Of a stretch of DNA of 64,000 bases, positions 45,453-55,000 are shown piece by piece. Numbering within the stretch: the first letter of the stretch is position 1; each line of letters opens with the position of its first letter. The notes below the pieces were generated by a model that did no database searches, was not told the DNA's origin, and saw nothing but the letters and a program-made list of their open reading frames with translations. Both the position numbers and the translations under genes were made by a program. This stretch comes from Coptis chinensis (Eukaryota > Streptophyta > Magnoliopsida > Ranunculales > Ranunculaceae), in the NCBI GenBank assembly GCA_015680905.1, contig CM027379.1, forward strand, positions 31,328,501 to 31,392,500. The letters are read 5' to 3'.

Positions 45453-46440
45453 ATGGGTCCTCGATCAAAGAATGTGAAGAATGTAGCGAAAACTATACTC
45501 AGGGGTATGCAGAAGTTGTTTGGTGGCGGTTCCTCTAGTGGTGACGAGCCTGAAAGAAAGAGAAGAAGGAGAGAGGGCACCATGGCATTAGTGCGTAGAG
45601 GAGACCACAAAGAAAAAGAGGTTCTTGAGATTTCTAAAATTCCTGAAGTTCTGAGTGTAAATAGCGATAACAATGTAGGTTTAGATATAAATATAGATCG
45701 TGGGAAGAGTATATATAGTGGAAGAGGAGGGTGAGGAGGGGGAAGAGGAAAGTGATGAGGAGGGTGATGAAGAGGATGACAATGGGGATGAGGAGGAGGA
45801 GGAGGATGATGTGGAAGAAAATGTGGTAGAAGTTGTACCACCAGTGGAAGAAGCACATATAGTATTGGATTTTGTGAGAAAATTCAATGATAATTTGGAG
45901 TTCAAAAGAGGTGAGTATGGGGGTGGCCCGTATGAGTCATAGCTATTGTATGACTATGCGGTGAATGCCTTCATGATATTTGGGAGAAGAGAGTAATATT
46001 TTGATTTTCTTTAGTACTTTGATTTTTCGTTTACAAAATCTTTTTGTTTCTCGCTAATTGAGTCTAATCGTGCTTGGTTGTTTGGGGAGGAGGATTGCGG
46101 GCGTTGAAGTGTGTTTAGCGACTTGCCGAAGTTATTGCCAATAGGATTTCATGAAGCGAATTTAGAAAGTCTCAGAGATTTGAGCACGAAGCTGAGAAGG
46201 AATTTGGGTTGTATGATCTCCTATTAAGTTATTACGAGCATATGGATCCACCATTAGCCTCTAGCGTTTGTGGAGATGTAGCATCAGGAGACCAACACCT
46301 TCCATATGCCATTTGGGGATATGACTATGACTTTGGACGATGTTGTACAATGTTGTACAAATCTGTGGAGTCTGATTAGAGGAAGAGCGGTGTAAGGGGA
46401 CAGTGAGTTGAACTTACAACAATTGATAAATCTCCTACAC
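45453..46440 (+). pseudogene. Plant mobile domain (MAIN-like) protein, broken
   Basis: A splice-acceptor-like TTTTTCTTTGTAG precedes the ATG at 45453, which opens MGPRSKNVKNVAKTILRGMQ and a basic KRRRR stretch. A frameshift near 45700-45730 moves into an acidic tract (about 45720-45830, mostly Glu and Asp) and EFKRGEYGGGPYES. Degenerate sequence follows, then FGLYDLLLSYYEHMDPP, ETNTFHMPFGDMTMTLDD and GDSELNLQQLINLL, the aminotransferase-like plant mobile domain. Stops at 45940, near 46285 and near 46391 disable it. The family includes nuclear MAIN-like proteins and transposon-borne copies. Confidence 0.8.
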
Positions 46441-46764
46441 TGTGCTCAACCAATTACCTTGATACATATATGGAAGACCTAAACACATAAAAAACAACAA
46501 CTATTATTAATACACTAATAAAATTATATTTAGAAAATAAAAAAATAAATAAAATCAATGCCTACTCCATCATACCTCTTCCGTAGTAAATATTTCAGTT
46601 GTATCACTTAAAATCGGTTGACAATCAACATCATTCGAGTTTGTAGAGGATCGGTTCTCGGATCGCAACAAAGGATTCTACATATAGAATAAAACAAGAG
46701 TCTGAAACAATTTGTGTAATGAGGGATTTCAAAGTCACCAAAAAAAAATGAACTTCTTACTATA

Positions 46765-46905
46765 TTTAGTCCAAACGACCCAGCCACATAGGCCAATAGG
46801 GTTCCTAAACGACCTAGTCATGTAGTTCCATAGAGGGTCCAAACGACCTAGCCATGTTGGTTGCTAGAGTCCCCAAATGACCCAAAGGTGTCGTTTGGGC
46901 TCGGG
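46765..46905. repeat. AAACGACC(C/T)AG(C/T)CATG repeats, left set
   Basis: Three units of about 45-50 bp (CCAAACGACCCAGCCACATA, CCTAAACGACCTAGTCATGT, CCAAACGACCTAGCCATGTT) are followed by GTGTCGTTTGGG in inverted sense. Related words (AAGGTCGTTTTGAAG, AGGTCGCTTTGAA) occur at 44670-44720. Confidence 0.75.
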
Positions 46906-47481
46906 TTCTAAATGTTGTTGGTTCATTCATTAAAGTGTTTTGCATTCATTCATTTAATCAATCAATCAAGTGTTTTGCATTCATTCTAATCAATAGTCTC
47001 TTGTAGATTCATTCATTCAATCAATTAATCAATCAAGTGTTTTGTATTCATTCTAATCAAGTGTTACCTCATTATTTAGGTTTGGTTGTCTTTGTCGTCG
47101 ACGATTTCTCGGCATCTCATTTGCTCGACCAGTCGCATCTTCTATTTCTTGAACTTCTTCACCTTCACCTTTAACATTTTTTGCCATTTTTTCACTTTTT
47201 ATTGGTTGTTCTTCACCTTCAACATTTCTTCTATTTTCTCATTCTCTAATTTGTTGTTACACCTCAAGCATTACTTCAAATGCTTTTTCTTCATCTTTGT
47301 GTTCCATTAAGAATTTTGATTCGGTTTTGATTGAGTATGAAAATAGTAAGGAGTAACCGAGAAACTTGAGTATTTGATTGAGTATGAAAAAGGAGTAAGG
47401 AGTAAATGAGAAACTTGAGTATTCTAATGTAAAGATATTTGAAATTTTGATATATTTCGAATAATTGAGTGAAATATGTTT

Positions 47482-48040
47482 GCAAACCCTAAACCCCAAA
47501 ATAGTTTATTATTCACAATTGAAAAAAAATAGAAAATAACAAGTTTAGATATAAAACAAATTATTATTTTATATTTGGATAATTTAGTGAAATATGTTTG
47601 AAATTTAAAAAAAAATTATGTCGATACGAAATTTGTAAACCCTAAACCCTAAACCCCAAACCCTAAACTAGTTTATGATTCACAATTTGAAAAAGAAAAT
47701 GGAAAATAACAAGTTTAGATATAAAACAAATTATTATTTCGAATAATTAAGTGAAATATATTGGTACGAAATTTGTAAACTCTGAACCCTAAACCCTAAA
47801 CCCCAAACCCCCAAACCCCCAAACTAGTTTATGATTCACAATTTGAAAAAGAAAATAAAAAATAACAAGTTTAGATATAAAATAAATTATTATTTTGAAT
47901 AATTGAGTGAAATATGTTGGTACGAAATTTGTAAACCCTGAACCCTAAACCCTAAACTAGTTTATGATTCACAATTTAAAAAAAAAATGAAAAATAACAA
48001 GTTTATATATAAAACAAATTATTATTTTAGATTTTGACAT
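47482..48040. repeat. Minisatellite of about 150 bp with telomere-like heptamers
   Basis: Four diverged units start near 47482, 47633, 47775 and 47930. Each carries one to several CCCTAAA heptamers (plant telomere repeat) or CCCCAAA/CCCTGAA variants, then TAGTTTATGATTCACAATT, an A-rich run, AATAACAAGTTTAGATATAA and AAATTATTATTT. The heptamers per unit vary, so it is an interstitial array, not a chromosome end. Confidence 0.88.
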
Positions 48041-48477
48041 GTTTGATTACATTATTTTAGATTTTGGCATGTTTGATTACATGTTTTAACTTGGTTATAT
48101 ATATACTATGTCATAACAAATAAAGAGTACAGAGTGCATGTAATTGTGTTGGTGCAACTAATTATGTTGTTCCTAACCCAATTTTTTAAATCGGATTTCA
48201 GTTTTGTTAATTCAATTGGGATGTGTTGATAATTGATCATTACTAATTCAATTTTGCAGATCATTGTTTAAATAAATTATTGTACAATTATGATCGATTA
48301 ATTATTTGTATTATAAGAAAAGTGTTCGTATTTTGTATAAGAAAATTGTAATTGGTGTTTATGTAATCAATTTTTATTGGTTAATCGGGCTAATCATTAG
48401 TTAATCAGAAATTTCCTTAGTTTCGAACTTCTCAATTAATCATTCATTCATTCAATCAATCAATCAAGTGTTTAGTC

Positions 48478-48715
48478 CAAAGCGACTCCTCCATGTCGCC
48501 CCATAGAAGCCTCAAAGCGACCTAGTCATACCGCTTGCATGTGATACCAAACGACATGGTCGGACCGTTCTATGAAAAAATAGAGAGTTCTGTCTCAAAC
48601 GATATAGGCAAGCCGTTTGAGTGTACATCGCTCAAACGATATGGTGGTATCATTTGAGTATATACTCAAACGATATATTGAGACCGTTTGAGTGTACACT
48701 CAAACGAGCCGAGGG
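48478..48715. repeat. Palindromic CAAACGAT...CCGTTTGAG units
   Basis: Units such as CTCAAACGATATAGGCAAGC and CGTTTGAGTGTACA repeat three to four times as near-palindromes of about 30-40 bp, preceded by the AAAGCGAC and AAACGACATGGTCGG variants. They relate to the motifs at 46765-46905 and 44670-44720, and form the right-hand subterminal part of the candidate element. Confidence 0.75.
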
Positions 48716-48849
48716 TTTCGTTATGGTGAGACCGGTTGAATTGGTTGTTGGGCCTGGGCTTTGATGGCAAATTTGTAAAATTTCTTTTTTTTGGGGGTTG
48801 CCCAATCCAATTTGATGAGTGCCCAATTAAACTACCTACATCCTATCTA

Positions 48850-50349
48850 TATTAATATCCGTTTCTCCCAAGATGCTCATAGTGAGCCACATCAACAAAA
48901 TTTTTAAAATAGTCCCCATTTGAAAAATAATTACTTGCCTTCTTACCAAACTAACCCTGAATTTGGCCTGCTCTCTAATTTAATATAAATTAAAATTGTC
49001 CTTTCATGTGTTATGCTAAAACAAAAAACAAAACTACGCATTATTTCATTATTTCAAATGTACCCATGGGATAAAAAAAAAACAAATTCTAAAAAACAAT
49101 GGATTAGTTAATTGATATGTATTAGTTATTGGATATGGATATGGATATGGATATGGATATGTATTAGTTAATAGATATGGATATGTATTAGTTAATAGAT
49201 ATGGATATGTTAAACTTCCAAGTGCTTCCCTTAAATATAGGCCCAGACATGATGGGTTTGGTCGGGCTGCATGGCTAGTATATATATATATATATGAAAA
49301 ACAATAGGAGTACTATGTTAATTATGCGGAGGCACTGGAAGTTAATTCTGTTACAGGGATGCTCGAAATATGGCTCATCCAAGAGGCAGTTGTACACTTG
49401 TACGATCACCAGTTGGTTTGGGCCCTTCGCCCATTTGAATCATCACTGAACTGACAACTTGCAGCTATGTTCAGCTTGGCCCAACAACCTATTCGTGGTC
49501 AGCAATAGATGTTCAGAAGCAGGTCCAAGATGTTTCTACATCGTAAATAGTTTGATGTTAGTAAAGCAGTAACCAGATCCACCACCTCTCATTGTGTTAA
49601 TTGTGCTTGGAATGTTATGAACACCACAAAATAGGTGGTCTACTGCACTGGCATCCAATACGTCTCTCCCTCCAGCTACTACTCCACTGCACACTCAGGT
49701 TACTAACTTTACAAAGGTTACTTGGACGCACGAAATGTAACAAAAAGGATAAGACGCGCGTTTGGCATGTTCATCGATAAAGCACGAATTTCACTATTTT
49801 ACCAGTAAAGTTACAAGTACATCACCATGATAAGACTTAGGTGTTTTGATGTCATGCATAAAATGGTGTAGATCGACTTTATGCTGGAATAATATGATAT
49901 ACTAAGAATTCAAAAGTATGTTATAATCAAATTACATATGTATAATTGTATACTTGTAGCTAATAAGAGGGAGGAGCATAGATCCTTCAAGGTTGTTATA
50001 ATCAAATTACATATGTATAATTGTATACTTGTTTAATTAGTTGGTTAAGTATGGGGACATATATGAAGATCGATCGAAGGGATTTTCAGGACAATGCTAT
50101 TCGTGTATTAAGTTAATTCGCAACCCAGGGAGGTAAATAGTCAACCCCGAAATCGCAAATGGATGGAGATCAGAACATGTAAAGACTAGGGGTATAGAAG
50201 GATAAGAAGGACCGGAAAAGTAGCACAATGCAAGTTAAAAAACGCAAAGCATAACTTTGCTAGAATGGAGCATTTGCAAGTCCTATGCAAAATGGTACAT
50301 TGGCACTTTAGCGAAATTAGACTGCAAAGGGAGAATACTCTCACAATGA
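48850..50349. other. No gene; hexamer microsatellite and direct repeats
   Basis: A (GGATAT)5-type run lies at 49131-49160, with further ATGTATTAGTTAATAGATAT copies to 49210. A 37-bp word starting GTTATAATCAAATTACATAT occurs at 49920 and 49996. No coding motif is recognised. Confidence 0.6.
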
Positions 50350-50380
50350 ACTAGTTTTCGAACCCGTTCTATGAACGGGT
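50350..50380 (-). other. Helitron 3' terminus (hairpin + CTAGT), minus strand
   Basis: ACCCGTTctatgAACGGGT at 50362-50380 is a perfect 7-bp stem. ACTAG at 50350-50354 is CTAGT on the minus strand, with T next in the flank. Confidence 0.88.
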
Positions 50381-50417
50381 GCCGTTTATACAATTATTAT
50401 GAAAATTATAATACCTA

Positions 50418-50690
50418 TGTGGAGCTATGAGGTATAAATATTATATTGGTTTTTACTTTATTTTTTATGTGTGTTGTTTTTTGTCTTTTCTAGTTCGGTT
50501 GTGTAACTGTTATCCACATATTCTATGTAAAGCTATGAGATATGCATATTATATTTTCTTTTACTTAATTTTTATGTGGGCCGGTTCTTTATCTTCTCAA
50601 GTTAGGTTGTGTAAGCATTATCTACATGTTATATGTAGAGCTATGAGATATAAATATTATATTGAGTTTCACAATATTTTTTGATGTGAT
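50418..50690. repeat. Three tandem units of 108 bp near Helitron 3' end
   Basis: TGTGGAGCTATGAGGTATAA-like starts lie at 50418, 50526 and 50634, exactly 108 bases apart, each followed by ATATTATATT and a GGTTGTGTAA phrase. Substitutions are common, so the array is not very young. Confidence 0.88.
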
Positions 50691-51121
50691 TCCTATAAAT
50701 ATCATCAATTAGTATATCTCGTTGTCGCGTAATATTGCTTCAATCTAGTTATTAGATAATGATACTTGGCTACATTATGAATAAATTATGATTGAGCATT
50801 TAGTAATGGTTTCTTGCTTTCATAGGAAAAAAAGTGTTAATCTTTTCAAGTTTACATCTATTATACTATATTTTGTGTGTTTATGTAAATCAATTGGGAA
50901 ATAATTGATTATGGAATGAGTAGAGGTGTCAATTAAAGGTGGCGTAAAGCTGTAGGATTTGAGAAGAAAGGTTATTCTGGGTTGCATTATCCCACAACTC
51001 TTTCGTTGTACATAGAACTTGTTGTTGATTGGAAATGATGTTATTTTTCAGTTTTTTAATGTAAATGGTGTAAATTTATAAAATTTTGTAATGGCTGAAA
51101 GTAAGAGCAACTAACGGCCAT

Positions 51122-51478
51122 TTACCTGAGAAGAAATGTTATTAATGCATCTCTGTTGCTATTTCTGATTATGTATGATCTGACTCTATGGTAGAGTATT
51201 TCGTTTATAACAAATGATATTGGACCACGCCCATGCAATACACGCATGTCTGGATTAACACCAAGACTTGTAAAAGCATTACGCATTGTATGACCGAATG
51301 TCTTGTGAAATGACCTCGCATTGGCATTAGATCCTTCATACAATGATTTAAAGGCAAAGGGCAGTTCATAAAGCAAAGGCAATTTGATCTTTCTTTGTAA
51401 CAAAAGTCTGAGAAGAAGTGGATGATTAAAAAAGCGATACCTCAATATTCTCGGCATTTTGAGCGGAATTGCTCCCAA
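51122..51478 (-). pseudogene. Helitron replicase (pre-Rep N-terminal region) fragment
   Basis: The minus frame reads NARSFHKTFGHTMRNAFTSL, GVNPDMRVLHGRGPISFVIN and EILYHRVRSYI. This corresponds to the conserved N-terminal part of plant Helitron helicase proteins (FRxNIRxYNxxFAFTSxGxxxD...GRGPYxFRxxGxxYHxIGSLLP), which lies before the HUH Rep domain. The Rep and SF1 helicase domains are absent, so only a 118-codon remnant survives. It supports the minus-strand Helitron call from the 3' terminus 0.8 kb downstream. Confidence 0.75.
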
Positions 51479-52384
51479 AGTCTTGCTCTATGAATTTCTA
51501 CTTCCGTTTGGTGTACTAATCCTTATGAGATGGAATGTTGAGAAAGAGTGAAGAAGTTGAATTCGAGAAACATTTATGTCGTTTACATTGTTATTTCTTT
51601 CCCTTCCTGAATGCTAATAATAATACATTCGTCCAAAAAGTGACAAAAATTGATTTAAACAAACAATATAAGGAATAAGATAAATAATATAAAAAATAAT
51701 AACTCATAATAAGTTTGTTACAGGTTTAGTAGTGGACCTGCATCAGTAGTAATATTCAGTTATGGATTTGGAATGAGAAATACTAACTACTGTTTTCTTA
51801 GTTTTAAAAAGTTGTTGTTAGTTTTTATGTTTTTTGAGGGCATTTTTTTTTATGTTTTGAAATGTAATATGTCTTGATACTTTGCAAGTTTGAAAAAAAC
51901 TTATACCATGGCATATGCTTATATTATTGGATATAGCAGCTCTTGGTAAAGTATATGGGAAATGGTTTGCTCCACGATCTTTGAATCTGAAGCGGATAAA
52001 AGAGCACTATTCTTGATCTTTAGGCATTCTTTTAGGCCTATATATATTTCTAAATATGTTTTTTTATTTTTTATTGGGAGATGATGTTCGGAATCCTCAA
52101 GATTTAATTTTTCATTGCTTCCTCCAATAAATTTGGATTAATGTCAATCTATTTTTTAGGTTTATTAGTTTAGGCATGAACCCGGTGAAATCGAAGACTT
52201 CTTTTGTAATGGTGTAGTTGAATAGCACATTAACTTCTGAATATATTTCAAAAACAACATTATTTTGCTACAAATGAAGTAAATAAATGAAATTAATGCA
52301 TATCTAAAGTTTAAAATAAAGCGTTTAACAGAAAAAATACTATATGACCAACATAATAAAATTTTGGTATTCAAGTACTAATCC

Positions 52385-52870
52385 TCATGGTTTTCTTTTA
52401 TTTATTATGGAACTTTCCATGCCCTTCATTCCTTTAATTTTTTCTTCGAGATAATATATTTTATCTTTGTTGTGTTTATCATCAACCAAACAATCTAGCA
52501 TAATATTTTTGAGGTTGTCAAGTTGATTCTGTTTCTCTTCAACTTCTATTCTTTTCTTCATAAGCTCTTTGAAATTGAAGTCTTTAATTTCCATATCACG
52601 TTCATCCTTTATAAACTGTATTGCGTGAAAAGCTCAATCTTCTGCTATTACCTTGAGAATATGTGGTGCTTCCATCAATTTCTTTAACTATGATGTCTTC
52701 ATTGTTAAAGAATAAGTCTTCGGTACCTTTAATGTTACTGATGGTTTTGAATCGTCGCTCTCTAATTTTGTGTTGTAGACCGGATCTTGTTGAATGTTAA
52801 GTCCTGTTTCTAGAATTTCCTTTAGCATTTTTTTTTTTACATAAGCTGTAATTTTCATACGCCATTATCT
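52385..52870 (-). pseudogene. Unidentified coiled-coil-like coding remnant
   Basis: A minus frame from about 52594 reads MEIKDFNFKELMKKRIEVEE and then KQNQLDNLKNIMLDCLVDD, strongly charged and heptad-like. Upstream (52860-52640) another frame reads TISNIKGTEDLFFNNEDIIV up to SQG at a possible splice donor GGTAATAG. I do not recognise the family. It lies within the Helitron remnant and could be a captured or element-encoded gene. Confidence 0.35.
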
Positions 52871-53370
52871 GCAATAGACATAATAAAATGAAGTCAATAA
52901 ATAATTGTAAATAATGGAGAAAATGAAGAAAATAGGCTACTTGGTTTTCGATATGTGTAGTTCAATTATTTTTTTTAGGTTAATAGATTATGTTTTACTA
53001 AGTGATTGAAAGTTCACTTTTAGTAGGGTTCTAGTTTTGTATATATCTTATATTTTGATATTTTTGAGCAATGAGCTTCTCCTTTTTCCGACTTCCACTC
53101 TATTAGGACCCAAGATTATGATTGCGTGTTGGGTAATTTGAAATGTGGATTTTGAGTTTTATGGTGTGGGCAGCGTGTAAAAGCGTGAGTGGTAGTTGTG
53201 GCATTTTGAAAGGGCACAACACGGACACACCACAATAGGCGGTCAAACTTGGTAAATGATGGTTAACTAACGATAGGGTTACCTAAAGCTAAAAAATGTA
53301 AAAATGTGGATCTAACATAAATACCCATATTATTGGGAGGACCTAAAACTAAATCACCTTATTTTAAATT

Positions 53371-53409
<39 letters not shown>

Positions 53410-55000
53410 GTAGAAGTTTTTTGGGTTTTAGAAACCTCTATGTTTACTATTCTTGTTGGGCCTAGGCCCATCAAATTTCGTAACATATGTTTTAAAAGCG
53501 GGATTGTATTTCCAATTTTATTCAAATTTGACTGCTACACTACTGACCACTCTTACTTGAAATCGATAAAAACTTGAGACCAAAGAAATCCTATCCATGA
53601 AAATTCATTCGTATTTTTAAAAGCGTTATGACTCTTTAAGTTTCAACATTCATGGCGTTTCAAGCTTAAGCTAATGTATCGTTTCCATCTCCATTAGATT
53701 CGACATTCTAGATTCTCGGCTTCTCCATTTAAATTCAATTTTGAGAGGAAAAAGCCCACTTGAATTCTAAAGCGAAAAAAGAAGACAAAGAGGTATTGGT
53801 TTTCACTCATTTTCATTATTCTTCTTTGTTGAAACTGAAATTGCTATTGATTTTTTTTCGAGGATTATTTGATTGATGCACTGTTTCTATTGGTGATGAC
53901 TTTTCTTTTCGATTGGATGTATTGCTTATCTTCATGAGGAATTTGTAAGCATCGTTTTTCTGATTTATAAGTTTTAATTAGTTAACCCGAAACTTGTGGT
54001 GGTTTATACTTTATAATCCATAGGTGGAAGCCTTTTCTGACTGATCCTTGGACATCATTATTTGAACACATTTATGTTGAGTTCATTATATCCATACACA
54101 TTATCTTGACACAAATTAAAAAGATGGAGCATAAGAGTTATACATATGACCCAATCTGAATGTGCGGTATTTCTTACATATGTTCTTTGAGTATAGTAAA
54201 TTATATAATGGACGATTTGATTTGAAGTTTTTAAGAAAAATTAATTGTGGTGTTGGATTGATTGATTTCGGTAGCTTCAACTTGAGACTTGTCTTTAATA
54301 TTTTAATTTTTGTTTTTATCATCAGTTGAATCATAAAAGAGAAATCAACAAAATTATTAAATAAGATACTGTAAAAAAAATAGTTTACCTTATCCATATT
54401 TGTTAACTCTTTCTGAAGCCTTTATTGAATATCTTCTATTGTATGCAATGAAGAAAAGAAAAAGAACTTAGTTATATATGTAAAACTAATGTATCGAATT
54501 CAACATGTAAAAGAATAAAAGAAAAAACTAAAAGTTTACCTGTGTTTTTTGTTTTGTGTTAGGAGGATCGTTGGTTTTTTATATATATAGGTTTGTTTAG
54601 GTTAATTGATTAGGTTTTCTTATGTCATTAGAAGTTTAGTATTAATAGGATTCTTATTTTTTATATATCCCTAATTAGTGTTTTTGTTTTGTGTTTATAT
54701 AGATAGGTTTGTTTAGGAAGTTAAGTATTAATAGGATTCTTTTTGGTAGAGTTAGATTATTTTGTGGGAACAGAACAACTTCGGTAGGCAAGGGTTTTAT
54801 TATACAATATTAAATACCGCTTTGTTGTCACAGGAACCTTGCGGTTAGAAAAACTGCGCTAGTTTCCTTTTTGCCCAACCTCTTCTATTGTTCATAGACT
54901 ATTTGCTACATAGTTATTATAGTATATTAATTGATAGGAATTGGAGTACTAAAAAGCGTTAAGAACTCTCTACTTGGGCACACCCAAGGGGAGTCCTCTA
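52871..55000. other. No recognisable gene; T34 run
   Basis: An uninterrupted run of 34 T lies at 53374-53407. Related phrases TAGGTTTGTTTAGG and AGTATTAATAGGATTCTT occur twice at 54580-54750, a small diverged duplication. A hairpin GCGGTT/AACTGC followed by GCTAGT lies at 54841-54860, which is not typical enough to call a Helitron end. Confidence 0.5.

Larger units (their letters stand above)
44110..48840 (+). mobile_element. Candidate MULE-like element carrying a plant-mobile-domain gene
   Basis: The proposed ends ATTGGGCGCCACATGAATTGG (plus, near 44118) and its weak inverted match ATTGGGCACTCATCAAATTGG (minus, near 48822) each lead into a second ATTGGGCA and AAGCCCA words, so a degenerate terminal inverted repeat is possible. 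No clear 9-bp target duplication was found. Inside are the plant-mobile-domain pseudogene, palindromic AAACGAC/GTCGTTT motifs near both flanks, and a telomere-like minisatellite. Plant-mobile-domain genes are known companions of Mutator-like elements; the borders here are inference. Confidence 0.4.
50350..52870 (-). mobile_element. Helitron remnant, minus strand
   Basis: On the minus strand the 3' end is hairpin ACCCGTTcatagAACGGGT, TCGAAAA, then CTAGT ending at 50350 before T. Upstream (higher coordinates) lie a 108-bp repeat array, a Helitron replicase N-region fragment and an unidentified coiled-coil frame. The 5' end was not found, so the right border is arbitrary. The 3' hairpin resembles that of the plus-strand Helitron at 43459-43490, so they are probably related families. 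Confidence 0.7.

Noticed and set aside
45395..45905. Long minus-strand open frames rich in Pro, His, Ser and Leu
   Set aside because: They are the antisense of the acidic GAG/GAT repeat of the plant-mobile-domain gene and have no motif of their own.
53374..53407. T34 run as tail of a retroposed element
   Set aside because: No pol III boxes, poly(A) signal or flanking duplication were found on either side, so a simple homopolymer is the safer reading.
54841..54860. Third Helitron 3' end (hairpin GCGGTT/AACTGC then GCTAGT)
   Set aside because: The hairpin needs a G-T pair and CTAGT follows after one base only, whereas the other two ends have six or seven bases. No partner end or replicase lies nearby.
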